This document shows positions 32,220 through 40,105 of a DNA stretch of 64,000 nucleotides, in pieces; position 1 is the stretch's first letter, and the number at the start of each line of letters is the position of its first letter. Source of the stretch: Massilia sp. Root133 (GTDB lineage Bacteria > Pseudomonadota > Gammaproteobacteria > Burkholderiales > Burkholderiaceae_D); the NCBI RefSeq assembly GCF_001426525.1, contig NZ_LMEW01000035.1:124001-188000 (forward strand), written 5' to 3'. A model generated the notes under the pieces. It was not told the DNA's origin, made no database searches, and saw only the letters and a list, made by a program, of their open reading frames with translations. A program made the translations under genes and the position numbers.

Positions 32220-33797
32220 TCAGTCAGCCACCACCACGCGGTTCTTGCCGCTTTGCTTGGCTCGATACATCGCCTTGTCCGCCCGTGCCATCAGGCTGGC
32301 CTGCTCCTCGTTCGGATGGCGCAAGGCCACCCCGCACGAGAACGTGATCAGCATCTTCTCGTTTCCATGCAGGAAGAAATGCTTCGTCAGCTCGCGCTGC
32401 ACGCGCACCATCGCTGCCGATGCCGCTTCGACATTCGTTTCTGGCAACAGGATGAGGAATTCCTCGCCGCCGAAGCGGGCGATCACGTCCATCGAGCGCA
32501 AGGTGTCCCGCACGACCTTCACGAGGTGGCGCAGGGCGTTGTCGCCCGCGAGGTGGCCGTAGGTGTCGTTGAGCTTCTTGAAATTGTCCAGGTCGAGCAG
32601 GGCCACGCACAGCGGTGTGCCGCGGCGGTCGGCGCGCGCGCTTTCGCGCTCGAACACGTCGTCCAGGCCGCGCCGGTTGAGGCTGCCCGTCAACTGGTCC
32701 TCGCGCACCAGTTCGCTCATGTGCTGCAGCTTCGCTTCCAGATCCTTGATGCGCGCCTCCGCTTCCTGCACCTCCTGGTGCGCGGCCAGCATGCGGTCGC
32801 GCGAGGCCATCGCCTCGGCCTGCACGATCTTCGTTTCGCGCAGCACTTCTTCCAGCACCACGTTGAGTTCCTCGATATTGCCGGCACCGCGGATGCGCTC
32901 GGAAAAGCCGCCGATCTTTTCGTGGAAATCGCCCGTCGACGCCGCCACGGAACCGAGGCGGTCGATGAACGTCATCATCATGTTCTTGACGGTCGCCTTG
33001 ACGTCCGCGATGCCGTGTTTCAGCTGGCCCTGCTTGAAGATGACGTCCTTCAGGCTGCGCGTGGCGTCTTCCAGCGCGCGATGGTCGAGCGGACCGGCGA
33101 TCAGGTCCTGCACGGCGGCGATCTGGCCGCGCATCCAGCTGTCGTCGTCCAGCAGTTCGGATACGTTTTCCAGCAGCAGTTTAAAGAGGCGCAGCAGCAG
33201 TTCCTGCTGTTCGGCCGTGTCGCCGCTCTTGAGTTCGATCTGGTAGCACAGGTCCTTCAGGCGCCCCGCGATTTCCTGCAGCGCTTCCTCGCTGTGCGCG
33301 ACCTTGACGGCGGCGCCCAGCGATTCCGCTTCGCCCGACAGGTTCGGGGTGCCCGCCAGCAGCGACGCGACGGCGAACGTCAGCGTGCGGCTGAGCAGGT
33401 CGCGCAGCAGCTTCGCTTCGCCGTTCTCCACGCCCAGCGACATCGCGGGGTGCGTGTGGCGGCGCAGGTGTTTCTCGGCCAGCTGAGACAGCGTGCGTGC
33501 GTAGCCGTCCCAGTCGCGCTGCTTGACGGCGCGGTTGAAGCGGGCGCCGAACTCGGCCAGTTCGCCGGGCGTGTCGGCCAGCTTGTGCGCGAAGCCGGAC
33601 AGCACGTTTTCCGCGCCCGGGTCTGCGGGAGGGGCTGGAGGCGGCAGGACGTCGACGCCGGCGATCTCGTTATAGATCTCGCGATAGGCGTCCGGCGTCG
33701 GCGCGATGCGCCGCGTGGCGAGCCGGCGGAACGCTTCGCGTGCGATTTCCGCAGGGTTCAGGCCGGGAACCCCCGGCGGGCGTGGTGGACTGGACAT
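32220..33797 (-). CDS. Diguanylate cyclase (GGDEF)
   Basis: This 525-residue cytoplasmic protein makes c-di-GMP. The C-terminal GGDEF domain (from about residue 365, DQLTGSLNRRGLDDVFERE) has an intact active site RFGGEEF and an inhibitory I-site RSMD five residues upstream. Residues 1-360 lack membrane helices and are helical, with coiled-coil character before the domain (EVQEAEARIKDLEAKLQHMS). The gene lies between the NarL-type regulator and fliC. Because ycgR is in the same flagellar locus, it may feed the motility-to-biofilm switch, but that is inference. Confidence 0.92.
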   Translation of the reverse strand: MSSPPRPPGVPGLNPAEIAREAFRRLATRRIAPTPDAYREIYNEIAGVDVLPPPAPPADPGAENVLSGFAHKLADTPGELAEFGARFNRAVKQRDWDGYARTLSQLAEKHLRRHTHPAMSLGVENGEAKLLRDLLSRTLTFAVASLLAGTPNLSGEAESLGAAVKVAHSEEALQEIAGRLKDLCYQIELKSGDTAEQQELLLRLFKLLLENVSELLDDDSWMRGQIAAVQDLIAGPLDHRALEDATRSLKDVIFKQGQLKHGIADVKATVKNMMMTFIDRLGSVAASTGDFHEKIGGFSERIRGAGNIEELNVVLEEVLRETKIVQAEAMASRDRMLAAHQEVQEAEARIKDLEAKLQHMSELVREDQLTGSLNRRGLDDVFERESARADRRGTPLCVALLDLDNFKKLNDTYGHLAGDNALRHLVKVVRDTLRSMDVIARFGGEEFLILLPETNVEAASAAMVRVQRELTKHFFLHGNEKMLITFSCGVALRHPNEEQASLMARADKAMYRAKQSGKNRVVVAD

Positions 33798-33918
33798 TTT
33801 GGACGTTGCAATATGGAATTCTTATTGTCGCCATGGTAAGCCGCTGCCAAAAAATCAAATCGCAGATCAGACGCGGAATTACCACTCTTTCTCACCGACT
33901 GTATTGACAAAGCACAAT

Positions 33919-34566
33919 TCAGTCAATGAGCTGGTTGCGGATGGCGTAGTGGGTCAGTTCGGCACTGGTCTTGAGTTTCATCTTTGCCAGCAGGCGCGAG
34001 CGGTACTCGCTGACCGTCTTCACCGACAGCGAGAGTTCGCGCGCGATCTCGCTGACGGTCTTGCCGGAGGCGATCATGGTGAGGGTCTGGTATTCGCGGT
34101 CGGACAGCGCTTCGTGCACGGGCGCTTCGTGGTTCTCGCCCAGCTGGGCCGCCAGCACCTGGGCCAGCAGGGCGCTGACGTAGCGCTGGCCGCCCGCCAC
34201 CTGGCGGATCGCGTTGACGAGTTCCTTCGGCGCGCTCTGCTTGGTCAGATACCCGGCCGCGCCCGCCTTCAGCGAGCGGATCGCGTACTGGTCTTCGCGG
34301 TGCATGGACAGCATCAGCACGGCCAGGTCCGGCTGTTCGCTCTTGATCTGCTTGAGCACTTCGATGCCGTTGCGGTCGGGCAGGGAGATGTCGAGCAGCA
34401 CCACGTTGCAGCGCGATTTGCGGAACAGCTTGACGGCGTCGAGGCCGGTCTCGGCTTCGCCCGCGACAACGATGTCACGCTGTTCGGCGAGGATTTGTTT
34501 CAGGCCTTCGCGCACGATGGCGTGGTCGTCTGCAATAAAAACGCGGATGCTGGCTTTTTCTGTCAT
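33919..34566 (-). CDS. NarL/FixJ-type response regulator
   Basis: The 215 residues have a receiver domain (IADDHAIVREGLKQILAEQ, phospho-acceptor Asp59 in VVLLDISLPD, Lys in YLTKQ) and a C-terminal LuxR-type helix-turn-helix (LSDREYQTLTMIASGKTVSE, IARELSLSVKTVSEYRSRLL). Its ATG overlaps the stop of the upstream histidine kinase by four bases (ATGA), so the two form a cognate pair. The regulated genes are unknown. The GGDEF gene follows 121 bases downstream on the same strand. Confidence 0.94.
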   Translation of the reverse strand: MTEKASIRVFIADDHAIVREGLKQILAEQRDIVVAGEAETGLDAVKLFRKSRCNVVLLDISLPDRNGIEVLKQIKSEQPDLAVLMLSMHREDQYAIRSLKAGAAGYLTKQSAPKELVNAIRQVAGGQRYVSALLAQVLAAQLGENHEAPVHEALSDREYQTLTMIASGKTVSEIARELSLSVKTVSEYRSRLLAKMKLKTSAELTHYAIRNQLID

Positions 34567-36047
34567 GCTCGGGTGGTTTCGCTGCGTCCGGCCGCGGGGG
34601 CGGCCAGCCTGATCTTGACGACGACCATCGTGCCGCCTCCAGGGGCCTGCGACAGGGTGAGCGTGCCGCCCAGCGCCCGGGCGCGCTCGCTCATGCCGCG
34701 CAGGCCGAACGACTGGGGCTTGAGACGGTCGGCAGGCGTGATGCCGCGGCCATTATCGCAGATGCCGAGCGTCAGGTGCTGGCGCTGGCGGCGCAGGCTG
34801 ACCGTCACGCGCGTGGCGCCCGCGTGTTTCGCGATATTCGTCAGCGCTTCCTGGAAGATGCGGAACAGCGCGGCCGCCTGGTCTGGATCGAGGTCGATTT
34901 CCTTGTCGGCGCTGCGGAACACGCAGGCGATGCCCATCTGCTTTTCGAATTCGCGCGCCTGCCATTCGAGCGCGGCGACGAGGCCCAGGTCGAGCGTGCT
35001 GGGACGCAGGTCCAGCGAGATGCGGTGCACGGCCTCGATCGTGCGGTCGACGAGGTCGTCCAGGTAATCCGCCTTGTCGCGCAGGGCCGGATCGTCCGGC
35101 AGGCGCGCGGCGAGCATGGACAGCGCCATCTTGATCGCCGTGAGATTGCCGCCCAGGTCGTCGTGGATCTCACGCGCGATGCGGGCCCGTTCCTGTTCCT
35201 TGACCTGCTGGATGTGGTCCGTCAGCTCGGCCAGCCGCGCGCGCGACCGCCGGGTTTCTTCCTGCTCCAGCTTGCTCGCGGTGACGTTCGTCATGATGCC
35301 GTCCCACTGGACACCGCCTCCAATCAGCGGCAGCGGCGTCGCGCGCAGGCTGATCCATTTGACGTCGTTCCACGCCTCCACGCAGATGCGGCCTTCCCAG
35401 TTCCACGCGGCCAGCGCCGTCTTCGACGCCTCCATCGCGTCCTGGTAACCCTTGCGGTCCTCCGGCAGGATCAGGCGCAGGAAGCGCTCGGGATCCTGTT
35501 GCAGTTCCGACACCGACAGGCCCAGCAGCGCCGTGCACCCCTCGCTCAAATACGGGTAGGCCATCGTGCCGTCCGCATGCAGCACGAACTGGTAGACGAG
35601 CCCGGGCGTGTGGTTGACGACGGCATTGAAGCGCGCCTGGTATTGCTCGAGCACCATGCCGGCCGCCAGTTCCAGCGACAGGTCGTCGCCGATCGCGAGG
35701 ATCAGCGACCGGCCGTCGCGCACGATGCGCAGGAAGCACAGCCTGATCGGATACGTGGTCCCGTCGGCGCGGCGATGGCGTGTGCGCAGGCTGACCTGGT
35801 CGCCGATCTCCTGGCCCAGCGAGCCGATGAGGGCAACGAGTTCGGCGCGGTCGAGCTGGGGCGCCAGGTCGAGCGGCGTCATGCCGCACAAGGCCTTGAG
35901 CTCATGGCCGAGGTTGCGGCGCGCGGCCTGGTTGACGTCGACGAGGCGCAGCGTGTCGGCGTCGAACAGATAGATTTCCGTGGTGGACGCCTGCATTGCG
36001 GGCGCGAGGATGGGGGCATGGGTCAAGGTATCCGGGCTCATGGTCAT
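34563..36047 (-). CDS. PAS-containing NarL-partner histidine kinase, soluble
   Basis: The 494 residues contain two PAS-like regions (about 20-125, with FDADTLRLVDVNQAARRNLG, and 135-255, with NHTPGLVYQFVLHADG), a HisKA_3 dimerisation segment with His295 in RIAREIHDDLGGNLTAIKMA, and an HATPase domain (FRIFQEALTNIAKHAGATRV, ICDNGRGI, FGLRGMSERARALGG). No membrane helix is present, so it probably senses a cytoplasmic signal. The ATG at 36047 lies one base after the stop of the upstream membrane-protein gene. It overlaps the response regulator by four bases. Confidence 0.92.
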   Translation of the reverse strand: MTMSPDTLTHAPILAPAMQASTTEIYLFDADTLRLVDVNQAARRNLGHELKALCGMTPLDLAPQLDRAELVALIGSLGQEIGDQVSLRTRHRRADGTTYPIRLCFLRIVRDGRSLILAIGDDLSLELAAGMVLEQYQARFNAVVNHTPGLVYQFVLHADGTMAYPYLSEGCTALLGLSVSELQQDPERFLRLILPEDRKGYQDAMEASKTALAAWNWEGRICVEAWNDVKWISLRATPLPLIGGGVQWDGIMTNVTASKLEQEETRRSRARLAELTDHIQQVKEQERARIAREIHDDLGGNLTAIKMALSMLAARLPDDPALRDKADYLDDLVDRTIEAVHRISLDLRPSTLDLGLVAALEWQAREFEKQMGIACVFRSADKEIDLDPDQAAALFRIFQEALTNIAKHAGATRVTVSLRRQRQHLTLGICDNGRGITPADRLKPQSFGLRGMSERARALGGTLTLSQAPGGGTMVVVKIRLAAPAAGRSETTRA

Positions 36048-36048
36048 G

Positions 36049-36660
36049 TCATCGGTCTGTCGGTTGGCGCCGGCGCGCGCGCCATTGGACCACGAACCGG
36101 CGCAGCACCCGCACGAGGCGGCTGGCATGGCGGCCGCTCGCGTCGGCCGGCCTTGCGCGCAGCCGGCGCAGCAGGCGCCGGTAGCCGAGCCGCAGGCCGC
36201 GCGCCGCCCGGCTGGCCAGGTGGCAGGCGTGGCTCGTGCGCCAGTAGTCGAGGCAACGGGTCTTGGCGCCCATGAACCAGTCGTGGCAACGTGCGAACCA
36301 GCCGACCGCCAGCAAGGTCGGCAAGGTCAGCACATAGATCCGCGCCACGACGGCCGCGCCGCCCACCTTCGCCACCACGATGGTCGCGATGCCGGACAAC
36401 GCGTGGCCATGGGCGATGGCGAGCAGGGCCAGCAGCTTGACCGGAAACAGCACCAGGCCGGGCAGCACGAAGGCGCATAGCGCGGCATACGGCGGCAGGG
36501 TGCGCACGCGGGCTTCCAGCGCCGCCAGCGCGGGCCAGCGCGCGAGCGCCCGCGCGAGGCGCATGCCGAGATCCCAGCACCATTCCTCGACGAGCAACAC
36601 CACGGCCGCCAGGTACACCAGCGGCGCGAACATCCGGCTGCGTGGAAGGGCTCGTGTCAT
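36049..36660 (-). CDS. Conserved membrane protein of unknown function
   Basis: This 203-residue protein has about three hydrophobic segments (LVYLAAVVLLVEEWCWDLG, LCAFVLPGLVLFPVKLLALL, VARIYVLTLPTLLAVGWFA), then a cytoplasmic C-terminus with many Arg residues. I do not recognise a named family. Its stop is one base from the histidine-kinase start, so it may anchor or modulate that soluble kinase; this is inference from spacing only. The 72-base gap to divergent greB must hold both promoters. Confidence 0.75.
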   Translation of the reverse strand: MTRALPRSRMFAPLVYLAAVVLLVEEWCWDLGMRLARALARWPALAALEARVRTLPPYAALCAFVLPGLVLFPVKLLALLAIAHGHALSGIATIVVAKVGGAAVVARIYVLTLPTLLAVGWFARCHDWFMGAKTRCLDYWRTSHACHLASRAARGLRLGYRRLLRRLRARPADASGRHASRLVRVLRRFVVQWRARRRQPTDR

Positions 36661-36732
36661 GGCCTCATGATACGGGAAAACGCGAACGGCACAGGGGCGC
36701 GCGCGTGTTGTCGAAGGCGCTACAATAGACGC

Positions 36733-37299
36733 ATGAACAAGGCATTTGTAAAAGAGTCCGATAACGACGACGATGACGAAGCGCTGGCGCTCGCCCAGGC
36801 GATACCCGCCGGGTCCAAGAACTACATCACCCCGGCCGGCCACAAGGCCATCAAGGACGAGCTGCTGCAGCTGATCGACGTCGACCGTCCGGAAGTCGTG
36901 CGCGTCGTGCACTGGGCCGCGTCCAATGGCGACCGCTCGGAAAACGGCGACTACATCTACGGCAAGCGCCGCCTGCGCGAAATCGACCGGCGCATCCGCT
37001 TCCTCACCAAGCGCCTGGATTCCGCCTTCGTCGTGGATCCGTCCGTCCACTACGGCAACGACCAGGTGTTCTTCGGCGCCACCGTCACCTACGTCAACAA
37101 GGCGGGCGAGGAGCATGCGGTCACCATCGTCGGCATCGACGAACTGGACCCGCTGAAAGGCAAGATCAGCTGGGTCTCGCCAGTGGCGCGCGCGCTGACG
37201 AAGGCGCGCGAAGGCGACGTCGTCACATTGCATACGCCGCAAGGCAATGACGAACTGGAAATCCTGAGCGTCGAGTATCCGGAGCCCGTCGCGGACTGA
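36733..37299 (+). CDS. greB: Transcription elongation factor GreB
   Basis: GreB stimulates cleavage of the nascent transcript in backtracked RNA polymerase. The 188 residues show the coiled-coil N-domain (KNYITPAGHKAIKDELLQLI, then HWAASNGDRSENGDYIYGKR with the acidic tip residues) and the FKBP-like C-domain (VFFGATVTYVNKAGEEHAVT, GKISWVSPVARALTKAREGD). An acidic N-terminal extension (SDNDDDDE) precedes it. The ATG at 36733 was chosen over one 22 codons upstream because the latter gives no family sequence. A TACAAT lies 7 bases before the start. Confidence 0.95.
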   Translation: MNKAFVKESDNDDDDEALALAQAIPAGSKNYITPAGHKAIKDELLQLIDVDRPEVVRVVHWAASNGDRSENGDYIYGKRRLREIDRRIRFLTKRLDSAFVVDPSVHYGNDQVFFGATVTYVNKAGEEHAVTIVGIDELDPLKGKISWVSPVARALTKAREGDVVTLHTPQGNDELEILSVEYPEPVAD

Positions 37300-37375
37300 T
37301 CCGGCTGGTGGCGCGGGGCGCGCGGCGCGACGGTGCCGTGGCTGATAAGATGGCGGTTTCTGCTTCCCGCATCCC

Positions 37376-38044
37376 ATGAACCGTTCCACCGACGTTGCGT
37401 CCGAAGCCGATCCGCTGAGCGCCCTGCGCGCGGCCACCGCCACCCGCCACGCGGCGCTCGACGCCGGCCTGCCGATTGGGGCGCCCGACGCCTCCCTGCA
37501 CGACTACACCGCCCACCTGGCCCTGCTGCGGACCTGGCTCGCGCCCCTGCACGCCTGGCTGGCCGGATTCGCGGATGGCCCGCCATTCGAACACGCAACA
37601 CGGCTGGCCCGGATCGACGCCGATCTCGCCGAGGCGGGGCATGCGTTGTCGACCACGCCCGCCGGCACCGGCACGGATGCCGCCGCCGCCTGGCCGGCAA
37701 CGGCCAGCCTCGCCTACCGCTGGGGCGTGCACTACGTCATCGAAGGCTCGCAACTGGGCGGTGCCGTGTTGTACGAACGCCTGCGCGAACGCCTGGCGCC
37801 GCACGGGCTGCGCTACCTGAAGGGCGACGACGCCGGCCCCGGCCCCCGCTGGCGCGTCTTCATGCAGGCATTGCGTGCCAGCGTGCGCACGCCGGCCGAG
37901 ATCGCGGACGCCTGCGCCGGCGCGTGCGCGGCCTTCGACCGGATACTCGGACTGCGCGGCGATCCGCGTACCGGTCTTGCGCATCCGGCATGGCCGCCTG
38001 CAACTCCGGCGGAACCGCCGCCGGCACGCGCCGGCACCGCCTGA
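37376..38044 (+). CDS. Bacterial heme oxygenase (biliverdin-producing type)
   Basis: The 222 residues contain the heme-oxygenase fold. LRAATATRHAALD places the probable proximal heme ligand at His25. YRWGVHYVIEGSQLGGAVLY is the distal helix with the Gly-rich kink of BphO/HmuO-type enzymes. Such enzymes open heme to biliverdin, releasing iron and CO. The C-terminal 25 residues are Pro/Ala-rich. No phytochrome or heme-uptake gene lies nearby, so its partner is unknown. It follows greB after 76 bases on the same strand. Confidence 0.85.
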   Translation: MNRSTDVASEADPLSALRAATATRHAALDAGLPIGAPDASLHDYTAHLALLRTWLAPLHAWLAGFADGPPFEHATRLARIDADLAEAGHALSTTPAGTGTDAAAAWPATASLAYRWGVHYVIEGSQLGGAVLYERLRERLAPHGLRYLKGDDAGPGPRWRVFMQALRASVRTPAEIADACAGACAAFDRILGLRGDPRTGLAHPAWPPATPAEPPPARAGTA

Positions 38045-38057
38045 GCGGACTGGACGC

Positions 38058-38813
38058 TCATTCGATGGCTTCGGCCAGCCGCAGCATCCACGCCTTGCCG
38101 TGATCCTTGCCGCCGTCGGCGAGCACGTCCTGTGCCACGCTCAGCGTGAAGACCTTGGCGTCCGTGAACCAGCGCAGCTCGGAAACGACCTGGCCCGTCG
38201 GCGCGCGCCGGATCGCGAACTGGGCCGGACAGCGGGTAGTGCCGTGCCGCACGGAGGCATTCATCAGCTCGCGCACGCCGAGGACGCCGCCGCCTTCGGC
38301 CACGTAGGCCCACTCGTGCAGCATGACGAGCACACCGTCGGGACGCCGGTACACGCGCTTCACGCTGCTCCACGGGCCGTCCTGGCCCGGTCCCTCGGGC
38401 ACCACGCCCGCCAGCGTGTAGCCGGCGAGATCGCTGGCCGCGACATCCGCAGGCGGCACTGTCGCATGCGCAATGAAGCGATCCAGCGCGCCCTCCGGCG
38501 GCAACGCGCGCCCGTCGGCGCTTTCCAGGTCATGCGCTTCCTCGGACGTCATGTCGCCGTAAAGTACGCCGTCGCCCGCGCGCAGGCGCCTCATTTCGTC
38601 GTCGACCGCGCGCCGTAATGGCGGCGGCAGCGATGCCAGATCGACCAATTTGGCCTTTCCGGGTTCAATTTGCGGTACGGGATCGGCCGCGTCCACTTTT
38701 TTATGGATATCCGCGCCGGCGTGAACGGTCAATAAAAAATAGCCGATCAGAAAAACCACCAGGTATCGGATCAATAACGCACTGTGTTCAGCGATCGGTG
38801 GCCGTATGCTCAT
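38058..38813 (-). CDS. Membrane-anchored protein of unknown function
   Basis: The chosen ATG at 38813 gives 251 residues with one N-terminal membrane helix (ALLIRYLVVFLIGYFLLTVHA) and a periplasmic domain. The latter has charged linkers, PPPLRRAVDDEMRRLRAGDG, then a beta-rich end with SVKRVYRRPDGVLVMLHEWA and VVSELRWFTDAKVFTLSVAQ. I do not recognise a family. The frame is open a further 61 codons upstream, but that stretch is AT-rich and has no better start signal. It converges with the heme oxygenase gene, 13 bases apart. Confidence 0.65.
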   Translation of the reverse strand: MSIRPPIAEHSALLIRYLVVFLIGYFLLTVHAGADIHKKVDAADPVPQIEPGKAKLVDLASLPPPLRRAVDDEMRRLRAGDGVLYGDMTSEEAHDLESADGRALPPEGALDRFIAHATVPPADVAASDLAGYTLAGVVPEGPGQDGPWSSVKRVYRRPDGVLVMLHEWAYVAEGGGVLGVRELMNASVRHGTTRCPAQFAIRRAPTGQVVSELRWFTDAKVFTLSVAQDVLADGGKDHGKAWMLRLAEAIE

Positions 38814-39079
38814 TTCCGTTTCCAATAATAATTTTTCAAATCGAAACGTCTTTTTTACGCCTTTGTACGATGGTTCGGTCGAGTGAATATGCGGGATCGC
38901 CTCCTGTTCCGGTTTGTGCCACGCCAATAGTGTGTATTTGGTTTCCGCGGTTAAACAATTCCCAGGAATTAATATGTCGATAGAAAATAAATGCATAGAA
39001 TCCGGAAAGTTGAGGTTGCATAAAAATCCTCATATTTAAATAACGCATCATTATTTCGACCGGAAAAGAAAAAGAGGAA
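38814..39079. other. AT-rich intergenic region upstream of the carbamoyltransferase cluster
   Basis: These 266 bases separate divergent genes and are clearly richer in A and T than the surroundings, especially 38820-38860 and 38980-39075. Poly-A/T runs such as AATAATAATTTTTC and AGAAAATAAATGC are visible. No gene, repeat family or convincing promoter was found. The purine-rich GAAAAAGAGGAA just before 39080 serves as the ribosome-binding region of the SGNH gene. The composition suggests either regulated promoters or recent acquisition of the cluster. Confidence 0.6.
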
Positions 39080-40096
39080 ATGATGAGGCAACTTTACGAA
39101 TATCACCCTGTCGTCGGCTATCGCTACATTCCCCGTCTGCGGGTGCGGATCCCGCATGAAGGCGGCGGATATCTCATCCAGGTCAACGAACAGGGATTCC
39201 GTGCCGACCGGCCGTTCGCGCGGGCACGTACGCCCGGGCACCGGCGGGTCCTCGTGTTCGGCGATTCGTTCACGGCGGGCGATGCCGTGCCCAACCGCCA
39301 GCGCTATACCGAGCTGCTGGAAGCGCGGCTGCCCGACGCCGGCACGCCGCCCGTCGAGGTCTACAACTTCGGCCTGTCGTCGACGGGGACCGACCAGCAA
39401 TACCTCATCTGGCGCGAATTCGCCCGCGACATCGAGCACGACCTCGTCGTGATCGCCGTCTTCGTCGAAAACATCCGGCGCGTCGCCGCACAATTCCGCC
39501 CGCACCACGACGAGCACGGCGTCGAGCGCCTGTATGCCAAGCCGTATTTCCGGATCGAGAACGGCACGTTGCAGCTGTGCCAGGTGCCGCCGCGGCGCGA
39601 ACCGTACGAGGAACACGAGCTGGACGCCGCGCAGGCCGCCGCCGTGGACCACGGAGGACGCTTCCTCGTGCTGCGCAAGATGGTCACGAAGCTGGGCATG
39701 CGCGACATGGTCCAGCACCTCACGCAATACCAGCCGCTGCCGCACTACGACTCGCCCGCCAGCCCGGCCTGGCGCCTGATGCGCGCGATCCTGACGCAGT
39801 GGATCCGGGCGCTCGACCGGCCCGTGCTCCTGATGCCGCTGCCGTTGCCGCAGCATCTCGACGAGACGTGCGATGCCGCGCCTTACCAGGCCCGCTTCGC
39901 GGAACTGGCCGCCGACCTCGGCTGCCGCCTGCACGACCCGCTGCCCGACCTGCTGCGCATCGCGCCCGCCACGCGGCGCCGGCTGCGCTGGGACAAGGAC
40001 ATCCATTTCACGCCGGCCGGCCACGACGCGCTCGCGCGTTCGCTCCAGCCCGTCATCGCGGACATGCTGGGCGCAGGCCTGGCCCGCGCCAGCTGA
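39080..40096 (+). CDS. SGNH/GDSL-type hydrolase
   Basis: The 338 residues form an SGNH hydrolase. Block I is VLVFGDSFTAGDA (nucleophile Ser near residue 63), the block III Asn is probably in IAVFVENIRR, and block V is KDIHFTPAGHDALA with the catalytic Asp and His. No signal peptide is present, so it acts in the cytoplasm. The first 50 residues (YHPVVGYRYIPRLRVRIP, VNEQGFRADRP) match the leader often seen in SGNH proteins encoded beside carbamoyltransferases. Such enzymes usually act as esterases or O-acyl hydrolases. The carbamoyltransferase gene begins 10 bases later. Confidence 0.85.
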   Translation: MMRQLYEYHPVVGYRYIPRLRVRIPHEGGGYLIQVNEQGFRADRPFARARTPGHRRVLVFGDSFTAGDAVPNRQRYTELLEARLPDAGTPPVEVYNFGLSSTGTDQQYLIWREFARDIEHDLVVIAVFVENIRRVAAQFRPHHDEHGVERLYAKPYFRIENGTLQLCQVPPRREPYEEHELDAAQAAAVDHGGRFLVLRKMVTKLGMRDMVQHLTQYQPLPHYDSPASPAWRLMRAILTQWIRALDRPVLLMPLPLPQHLDETCDAAPYQARFAELAADLGCRLHDPLPDLLRIAPATRRRLRWDKDIHFTPAGHDALARSLQPVIADMLGAGLARAS

Positions 40097-40105
40097 GGAG
40101 GCGAC

